Assembly (NCBI RefSeq): GCF_000802365.1
Contig: NZ_JSZE01000007.1
Coordinates: 1-42,277, forward strand
Direction of reading: 5' to 3'
From: Xanthomonas cannabis pv. cannabis
GTDB lineage: Bacteria > Pseudomonadota > Gammaproteobacteria > Xanthomonadales > Xanthomonadaceae
DNA: 42,277 bases
The translations under genes and the position numbers were made by a program. Below, piece after piece: positions 36,911 to 42,277 of the stretch (position 1 is its first letter; every line of letters begins with the position of its first letter). Under the pieces are notes generated by a model that worked only from the letters and a program-made list of their open reading frames with translations, had not been told where the DNA came from and ran no database searches.

Positions 36911-37860
36911 TGGGCAGCCTGCCAGCGCACGAATGCCTCGATGCCTGCATCCAGACCAACACTGGGCGGGCCCAGATCGGCCAGCATGCGGTGTGGATTG
37001 AAGGTCTTGGAATAGGCAAAGACGCCCACCCCAAACCGGGTGATCGGCGGCTCGCCACGTAACCGCAGCACGCGGTAGAGACCTTCGACCACGCTGGCCA
37101 TGCGCAGCGCAGTGCCGATGCGGACCTGGCGTTGCGGCATGGGGAGATGCAGCCGCGCCAGCACCTCCAGCAACAGCTGCTGCACATCCACCGGCTGCGC
37201 GTTGGTGAGGTTGTAGGACCGCTGCAACTGCGGCGCCGTGGCCGCGCGATAGAGGTAATCGCAGAGCGTATCGATGTAGATCAGATCGCCGATCACCGAC
37301 TGGGTCTGCCCGATGAAACGCGGCAGCGCGCCCTTGCGTGCGGCGGCGATCACGCGTGGAAACAGCACCGTGTCGCCCGGCCCGAACACCGCACGCGGAC
37401 GCAGCACCGACGCCTGGCCCGGATAGTGCTCCAGCAGGGTTTCGCCCAGGTATTTGGTCTGCGCGTAGGTATTGACGAAGTGCGGACCGATCGGACTGTG
37501 CTCGTCCAGGTCGTATTGATGCGCTTCCCGGTAGAACACCGAACTGGAGGACACGTACAGCAGACGCGGGCAGCCGTGTTGCTTGCAGAACTCGATGACA
37601 TTGGCGGTGGCCTGCACGTTGTGCAGCTGGAACTGCGCGCGCGTCCCCCAGGGCGAGGCCAGCGCCGCCGCGTGGATCACCACGTCCGGTTGCCACTCCA
37701 GCGAGAACGGCTGACTCAGGTCGATGCGATGGTAGTTGGGCAGATCGCTGGCACGTCGCCCGATGCCATGGATCTCCAGCCCGGGCTGCCCCTGGAACCG
37801 GCGCAGGAAGGCGCCGCCGACAAAACCGGACGCGCCGGTCACGAGAATGCGCAACGTCAT
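36901..37860 (-). CDS. NAD(P)-dependent epimerase/reductase (extended SDR)
   Basis: A 319-residue extended SDR. The cofactor motif is GASGFVG (9-15), and the catalytic pair Tyr132-Lys136 is in NTYAQTKYLGE with SSSSV upstream. Sequence style is like 3-beta-hydroxysteroid dehydrogenase/OleD-type reductases as well as sugar epimerases. ATG 37860 overlaps the gumP stop (ATGA). Beside a KAS III gene, reduction of a beta-keto acyl product is an attractive reading; sugar-nucleotide modification for the neighbouring glycosyltransferases is the alternative. Confidence 0.83.
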   Translation of the reverse strand: MTLRILVTGASGFVGGAFLRRFQGQPGLEIHGIGRRASDLPNYHRIDLSQPFSLEWQPDVVIHAAALASPWGTRAQFQLHNVQATANVIEFCKQHGCPRLLYVSSSSVFYREAHQYDLDEHSPIGPHFVNTYAQTKYLGETLLEHYPGQASVLRPRAVFGPGDTVLFPRVIAAARKGALPRFIGQTQSVIGDLIYIDTLCDYLYRAATAPQLQRSYNLTNAQPVDVQQLLLEVLARLHLPMPQRQVRIGTALRMASVVEGLYRVLRLRGEPPITRFGVGVFAYSKTFNPHRMLADLGPPSVGLDAGIEAFVRWQAAQWA

Positions 37861-38705
37861 CGCCACTCCGGCTGGTAACGGTCAAGACTGGGTTGGCAGT
37901 GCGACGGCAGGATGGCCAGCTCCGGCTGCGCCTGTGCCAGGCCATGCAGGTGATGCACGGTGCGCTGGAAGGCGCGCCAGTCGTGCATCAGCAGGCGCGT
38001 CGGCCACGCCGGCCACTGCAGGGTGGCCAGGGTTGCGTGGGACCACACCGCATCTGCGCACAGCAGTACCTGCCGGTCATGCGCATCGCGCAGCCACAGG
38101 CCCATTTGCCCCGGGACATGCCCGGGCAGCGGCACCGCCAGCACGCTGCCGTCCTCGAACAGGTCATAGGCTGCGCCCAGCCCCTGCCAGGCGCCGCCCA
38201 GCGCGCGCTGCGGCGCCTGCTCGGCAAACTGCAGGCGCTGATCGAAGTCGTCTGGCAGCAGCTGCGGCAGCAAGGCACGTCGCAAGCCGCCCAGGCGCGA
38301 ACAGCTGCGCAGCTGCTGGTGATCGGCACGCAGGCAGATGAAGCGCGCATTCGGCAGGTCGCGCAGACCGCCGACATGGTCGGCATGGAAATGCGAAATC
38401 AGGCACCAGGCAATGTCCTCCAGCTGCACGCCGCGCCGCGCCAGTTGCGCGCCCAGGGTCTCGTGCGTGGGCAGGGTCACCGGTGTCGTCCAGCGATACA
38501 CACGCTCCGGCCAGGGATCGGTGGCATCGAAAAAATGCGTGGCATAGCCGGTGTCGTAGAGCAGCGCTCCGCGCTGCGGATGCCGGATCAACACGCTCAA
38601 TGCGGGGAACTCCACCGCATGCCAGTGGCCATCCGCACGCACCATGCGCTCGCAATGACGGCAGTGGCCGACACGCAACAGCGCGATGGACACGCGCGTG
38701 GCCAT
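37857..38705 (-). CDS. gumP: Metallo-beta-lactamase-fold hydrolase GumP
   Basis: A 282-residue MBL-fold enzyme. The zinc motif H105-F-H107-A-D109-H110 is complete, followed by GHVPGQMG, Asp in CADAVW and His in LPSHCQPS, so a two-metal site is expected. The layout is near AttM/AHL-lactonase-like proteins. Near the N-terminus a GHCRHCE segment may be a family signature. No signal peptide. Start 38705 shares a base with the gumO stop (TGATG). It was named in the gum region, but a role in xanthan making is not established. It may hydrolyse an acyl thioester or lactone made by GumO. Confidence 0.87.
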   Translation of the reverse strand: MATRVSIALLRVGHCRHCERMVRADGHWHAVEFPALSVLIRHPQRGALLYDTGYATHFFDATDPWPERVYRWTTPVTLPTHETLGAQLARRGVQLEDIAWCLISHFHADHVGGLRDLPNARFICLRADHQQLRSCSRLGGLRRALLPQLLPDDFDQRLQFAEQAPQRALGGAWQGLGAAYDLFEDGSVLAVPLPGHVPGQMGLWLRDAHDRQVLLCADAVWSHATLATLQWPAWPTRLLMHDWRAFQRTVHHLHGLAQAQPELAILPSHCQPSLDRYQPEWR

Positions 38706-39736
38706 CAGTACCGCAACACCATGCCACCGATCGCCAGGCCGGCGCCGGTACCGAGCAACGCGAACACGTCGCCGCGTTGCAACTGCCGGTCCACGCATGC
38801 GTGATGCAAGGCATGCGGGAGCGAGGCAGCCACCTGGTTGCCGGTGTGGTGCAGGATGCGCACGACCTGCTCGTTGCGCAGCCCCAGCGTCTGCACGACA
38901 TGATCCAGCCCACCGCCGGAGGCCTGATGCGGCACCAGACAGCGCAGCTGCGCCGTGCTGGTGCCGGCCTCGCGCAGCAACTGGTCCCAGAATGCGGGCA
39001 GATGGCGCGCTGCAAACCGGTAGGCGCCGCGGCCGTCCATCCAGAACAGGCGTGAGGCGGCGCGTGCGTCGTCATCGCCCTGTGGTGCGCGGGTGCCGCC
39101 GCCGCGGATGCGGCACAGGTCCGCGCCGCTGCCGTAGCTGGACAGCCGGCTGGACAGCAGTGCCGAGCCGTGGTCTGCGCTGCTGCGCCCGACCACCACC
39201 GCAGCGGCGCCATCGCCAAACAGCCCGGCAGTGGCCGGCACCGTATCGTCCAGGCCGGCCGATGCCACTTCGCTGGAGACGATCAGCACGCGTCGATAGC
39301 GGCCAAGCGCCAGCGCATTGGCCGCCGTGTCCAGTGCCACCAGAAAGCTCAGGCAGGTCGCGTTGACATCGAATGCCGGAATGCCGGAATCGCCCAGCCC
39401 CAATGCACGCTGGATCAAGACCGCCTGGCAGGGAATCGGCTGCTCCATCACGCTGCAGGCCGAGATCAGGCAATCCACCTCACCGGCATCGATGCCGGCG
39501 TTTGCCAGTGCCTGCTGCGCAGCAGCGGCGCCCATCGAAGATGCCGTCTCGCCCTCGCCCACGTAGTAACGCGTTTCGACACCCAACCGGGCAACGGTGG
39601 TTCCCGCCGGCAGTTGCCAGCGCTCGTCCAGCGCCTGCGAGGTCACCTGCCTGGCCGGGACGTGGCGTCCGGTGCCCAGGATGCGCAGCGGCAATGCGTT
39701 CAACACGGAGCTCTCGGCGAAGAAGGCGCGCAGCAT
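38705..39736 (-). CDS. gumO: 3-oxoacyl-ACP synthase III-like GumO
   Basis: A 343-residue thiolase-fold enzyme. The KAS III triad is intact: Cys128 (VNATCLSFL), His270 (LVPHQASGG) and Asn300 (HHTGNQVAAS). It should condense an acyl thioester with malonyl-ACP, or two acyl chains as OleA does. Length and GDGAAAVVVG fit the FabH/OleA family. It is the first of six overlapping genes. In this genus gumO is named from its place after gumN. Xanthan synthesis itself needs no ketosynthase, so it probably serves another lipid pathway. Confidence 0.88.
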   Translation of the reverse strand: MLRAFFAESSVLNALPLRILGTGRHVPARQVTSQALDERWQLPAGTTVARLGVETRYYVGEGETASSMGAAAAQQALANAGIDAGEVDCLISACSVMEQPIPCQAVLIQRALGLGDSGIPAFDVNATCLSFLVALDTAANALALGRYRRVLIVSSEVASAGLDDTVPATAGLFGDGAAAVVVGRSSADHGSALLSSRLSSYGSGADLCRIRGGGTRAPQGDDDARAASRLFWMDGRGAYRFAARHLPAFWDQLLREAGTSTAQLRCLVPHQASGGGLDHVVQTLGLRNEQVVRILHHTGNQVAASLPHALHHACVDRQLQRGDVFALLGTGAGLAIGGMVLRY

Positions 39737-39948
39737 ACCTTGGCTGGAACGGTCGGCCTAACCGTCCCGGATGGCGAGGCACCCATTCCTCTGCAGTGTC
39801 ATTCCACACCGCAGTGCGGCACCGCTCCCAGGCACGCCCTGCTGGCACGGCTGCAAGCCTTGCGTGTCCGGCATCGCGCGCGAACTCCGGCATGCACTGC
39901 GTGCGTAACGGTGCCGTGCACCTGCACGCCCATTGCCGCGTCAGGCGC

Positions 39949-40962
39949 TCAAGGCGCCTCCACCGCATACCCCAGCGCCTGCAACCGGTCCAGGTATCCA
40001 TCCGGGGCCGTCAGACGGCTGATCGGCAGCACCGCGAAGGTGCTGCGATTGCGTTGCAGCGCAGTGGTGGCGATCGCGAGCCAATGCTCGCGCATGCGCC
40101 GCTCCAGATCGTCGATGCCGCGCTTCCTTGCCGCATCGGAACTGGCCATCGCGCGCATGCAGGCCGCCTGCGGATCTTCGCGCGGCAGCTGGCGCAATGC
40201 CTCGATATCACCCACCGACCAGGCGTTGGCGCGCTCGACCATGGTGGGCAGGTCGCGCTCCACCGTCACCAGGATGCTGCGAAAACAGGCGATATCGTCC
40301 AGGCCGCCGGCGCGAAACTCCTTCAGCGCCTGGCGCGGGTCGGTGATCTTGTAGTCCAGCGCCGTCGGAGTGGGCTTGATGCCGGCGCGCTTGGCGGCGC
40401 GCTCCACCACCGACCAGATCACCGGCGAGCGGGCCAGGCCCGCACGCTTCAGCGCCGCCTGGTACAGCTCGCCGGCGGCCAGCATCGGGCGTTTGCGTTC
40501 CACGCCACGATCGCTGCCGATGTAGCGGGCCTTGGCCACTTTCCACCGCGCGTACAGGTCGGGCGGCAGGACCTCGCGCAACTCGCGGCCGTCCTCGTTC
40601 TTCATCGCCTGCATTGCCGATGGCAGCAAGGTGAGCTTGCCGAAAAAACCCATGTCCGCGTCGACCTGCACTGTCGGCGCCATCAGCACCTGCTGCGACT
40701 GGCCGATGATGGTGGCCACTTCCGACGATTGCCATTGCAGGCGTTTTGGCAACGGCGACTGCGTGCCCAGGATCCACAACACATGCTCGCCCTTGCGCAC
40801 CTTCCACAGGCCCGGCCCGGGCTGGACCCCGCGGACGACGAGCGCCTCCAGGTCGACCACCGGGGGCGGCGCGGCCGCGCCCTGTATCGACAGATCGCTG
40901 GCGGTCGCCAGCATCGACACCAGCAGCAAGCCGGCGCCCCATCCCACTGCCCTGTGTCGCAT
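39949..40962 (-). CDS. gumN: GumN, TraB/PrgY/GumN-family protein lacking GxxH residues
   Basis: A 337-residue exported protein with a signal peptide (AVGWGAGLLLVSMLATASD). It belongs to the TraB/GumN family: WKVRKGEHVLWILGT at the start of the domain and DGYLDRLQALGYAV at the end. The two His-containing GxxH motifs expected for metal-dependent members read GTQS (66-69) and LPIS here, so the metal site seems lost. A GTG three bases upstream (40965) is better spaced from AGGGGG and may be used instead. A 212-nt gap separates it from gumO. Function unknown; possibly a non-catalytic relative. Confidence 0.83.
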   Translation of the reverse strand: MRHRAVGWGAGLLLVSMLATASDLSIQGAAAPPPVVDLEALVVRGVQPGPGLWKVRKGEHVLWILGTQSPLPKRLQWQSSEVATIIGQSQQVLMAPTVQVDADMGFFGKLTLLPSAMQAMKNEDGRELREVLPPDLYARWKVAKARYIGSDRGVERKRPMLAAGELYQAALKRAGLARSPVIWSVVERAAKRAGIKPTPTALDYKITDPRQALKEFRAGGLDDIACFRSILVTVERDLPTMVERANAWSVGDIEALRQLPREDPQAACMRAMASSDAARKRGIDDLERRMREHWLAIATTALQRNRSTFAVLPISRLTAPDGYLDRLQALGYAVEAP

Positions 40963-41052
40963 CACGTGGTCGCCCCCTGTTTGCGGCGGACATTACGCCA
41001 AGCCTGCGACCACTGCGTTAGGGAAGCGTTCGGCCGAGCATCGGCAGCACTG

Positions 41053-41514
41053 CTAGCGCGTCGCCAGCGTTGCCAGATGCGCTGCCAGGGGAGACGCCTG
41101 GTCGAGCAGCGCGAAGCCGTCCCACACGAATCCCGGCGACACCGTGCACCCCACCAGGGTGAAGTCACCCAGCGAGCGCGCCGCCTGCCAACAGCCCGCA
41201 GGAACCACATGCATCGGCTCGCCGCGTTCGGCCGCGTCCAGGATCAACCGCCGCAGTTGCCCGTCACGTTCGTCGTAGACCAGCAGTTCCAGCGCATCGC
41301 CCTGCTGCCAATGCCAGCTTTCTTCCGCATCCACGCGGTGCCAGGCGCTGCATTGGCCGGCAGTGAGCAGGAAACGGATCGCAGTCAGCGCCGGGCGCGC
41401 GACGCCGTTGTCGCTGACCTGGTGCGCGGAGGCGTAGACGCGCCGGAAGTGCCCGCCTTCCGGGTGGGGTGACAACGCGAGTGATCGGATCAGGGCGGCG
41501 GCAGTGGGATGCAT
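41053..41514 (-). CDS. Cupin-superfamily protein (DUF985/Cupin_5)
   Basis: A 153-residue protein starting MHPTAAALIRSLALSPHPEG. The family signature PHPEGGHFRRVYAS and the cupin strands (SAWHRVDAEESWHWQQGDALE, VVPAGCWQAAR, TLVGCTVSPGFVWDGF) are present. No signal peptide. DUF985 proteins are small single-domain cupins of unknown activity. It lies 34 nt downstream of gumM and before gumN, so it is likely read with the gum genes but need not act in xanthan synthesis. Confidence 0.87.
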   Translation of the reverse strand: MHPTAAALIRSLALSPHPEGGHFRRVYASAHQVSDNGVARPALTAIRFLLTAGQCSAWHRVDAEESWHWQQGDALELLVYDERDGQLRRLILDAAERGEPMHVVPAGCWQAARSLGDFTLVGCTVSPGFVWDGFALLDQASPLAAHLATLATR

Positions 41515-41548
41515 GCACGCATGCTAGGCCAGCCGCCGCCGCTGCGCA

Positions 41549-42277
41549 TCAGGGCAGATGCTTGCCCGCGCGCAGACAGGTACGGAAGAACACCAGCAGA
41601 TCCCAGCTATAACGCTTGAGCAGCCGGCGCGGCTCGTTGAGCAGGCGGTACATCCATTCCATATGCAGGCGACGGACCCAGTCCGGTGCCCGCTCGGCGG
41701 TGCCGGACAAAAAGTCCAGCAGCGCGCCCACGCCGAACACCAGCGGCACCCGCAGCGCGTGGCTATGGTCGAGGATCCAGCGCTCCTGCAACGGGTTGCC
41801 GAAGGCCACCAGCAGCACGTCCGCACCCGAGCGATTGATGCGCTCGGCCAGGCCCTCGCCGGCAGCGGCAAACTCGCCGTAACCGTCGCACATGCCCACC
41901 ACCTGCTGCCCCAGCGTACCGGTCAAGGTGGCAGCGGCGGTCTTGCCGACCCCGGGCCGGCCGCCCAGCAGGAAGAACTTGAGCGGCTGTGCGCTCTCCC
42001 TGCACAGATACGGAATCAGATCGGTGCCATTGAGATTGCCGGCGAACCGGCGGCCATGAATCATCCGCGCCGCCAGATCCATCCCGATGCCATCGTTGAC
42101 GATGCGCACGCCGGGCTCGCGCATGCGCATCCGCAGCGCCTGGCACTGCACGACAAAGTTGGTGTTGGCAAAAAAGACCCGGCGCGGCTGCTGTGCAGCC
42201 AACGCGTGAAACAGGTCAAGCGCGAACGCTTCCTGGGTGGTGGACAACACCGGAAACCCACCCAGCGGAATCACCAC
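41549..42277 (-). CDS. gumM: GumM glucosyltransferase, N-terminus cut by window edge
   Basis: The 242 visible residues (the true start lies beyond the window; a few tens of N-terminal residues are missing) belong to the GT26 (WecG/TagA/CpsF) family: FFANTNFVVQC, IVNDGIGMDLA, KFFLLGGRPGVGK, LLVAFGNPLQERWI and GALLDFLSG. GumM adds the second glucose, beta-1,4, to glucose-pyrophosphoryl-polyprenol at the inner face of the membrane, so completing the cellobiose backbone unit of xanthan. It is the last core gene of gumB-gumM. The GTG at the window edge is not claimed as the start. Confidence 0.93.
   Translation of the reverse strand: MVIPLGGFPVLSTTQEAFALDLFHALAAQQPRRVFFANTNFVVQCQALRMRMREPGVRIVNDGIGMDLAARMIHGRRFAGNLNGTDLIPYLCRESAQPLKFFLLGGRPGVGKTAAATLTGTLGQQVVGMCDGYGEFAAAGEGLAERINRSGADVLLVAFGNPLQERWILDHSHALRVPLVFGVGALLDFLSGTAERAPDWVRRLHMEWMYRLLNEPRRLLKRYSWDLLVFFRTCLRAGKHLP

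Noticed and set aside
36901..39736. OleABCD olefin cluster
   Set aside because: KAS III, SDR and hydrolase-like genes are present, but no OleC-type AMP ligase is seen and glycosyltransferases are added, so it is not the known Ole set.

Overview
The window comes from a high-GC gammaproteobacterium of the genus Xanthomonas. The strongest evidence is the end of the xanthan gum cluster at the right edge (gumM cut by the window end, then gumN, gumO and gumP). Closely packed GC-rich genes, Xanthomonas-type intergenic repeats, a LOV-domain histidine kinase and a dxs gene near gum agree with this. Species cannot be told from this window alone.

Region 1 (about 1-1,000) holds decayed direct repeats, a MITE-like palindrome and a small orphan protein resembling the ends of flagellar rod proteins. 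Region 2 (1,018-19,313) is a long, almost entirely minus-strand block. It encodes a complete 4-hydroxyproline catabolic route: epimerase, three-part D-hydroxyproline dehydrogenase, deaminase and alpha-ketoglutarate semialdehyde dehydrogenase. The same block carries an M24 Xaa-Pro peptidase, two tandem DUF885 metallopeptidases, an APC permease, an S9 prolyl-oligopeptidase-type enzyme and a secreted GH35 beta-galactosidase-like enzyme. A divergent PAS-AraC regulator sits at its head. Read together, it looks like a system that strips sugar and peptide from plant hydroxyproline-rich glycoproteins and feeds the released hydroxyproline into 2-oxoglutarate.

Region 3 (19,485-31,595) is mostly housekeeping or single-gene units: ftsY, mutY, the Fe(II)-trafficking protein YggX, a LOV hybrid histidine kinase, a methyltransferase with a KGG-type tail, the nuclease Cho, a small hypothetical protein, tRNA-Phe with a clear promoter, a lipocalin, a LEA14-like lipoprotein, a long acyl-CoA dehydrogenase and an HNH nuclease. 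Region 4 starts with dxs on the plus strand.

Convergent to dxs is a minus-strand run: gumM, a cupin, gumN, gumO (KAS III), gumP (metallo-beta-lactamase fold), an SDR epimerase/reductase, a ceramide-glucosyltransferase-like GT, a small alpha/beta-hydrolase-like protein and an MGT-type glycosyltransferase. The last six genes overlap one another by 1-11 nt and look like one translationally coupled operon for an uncharacterised, probably glycosylated, lipid product. This and the hydroxyproline/glycoprotein locus are the two most interesting systems in the window.
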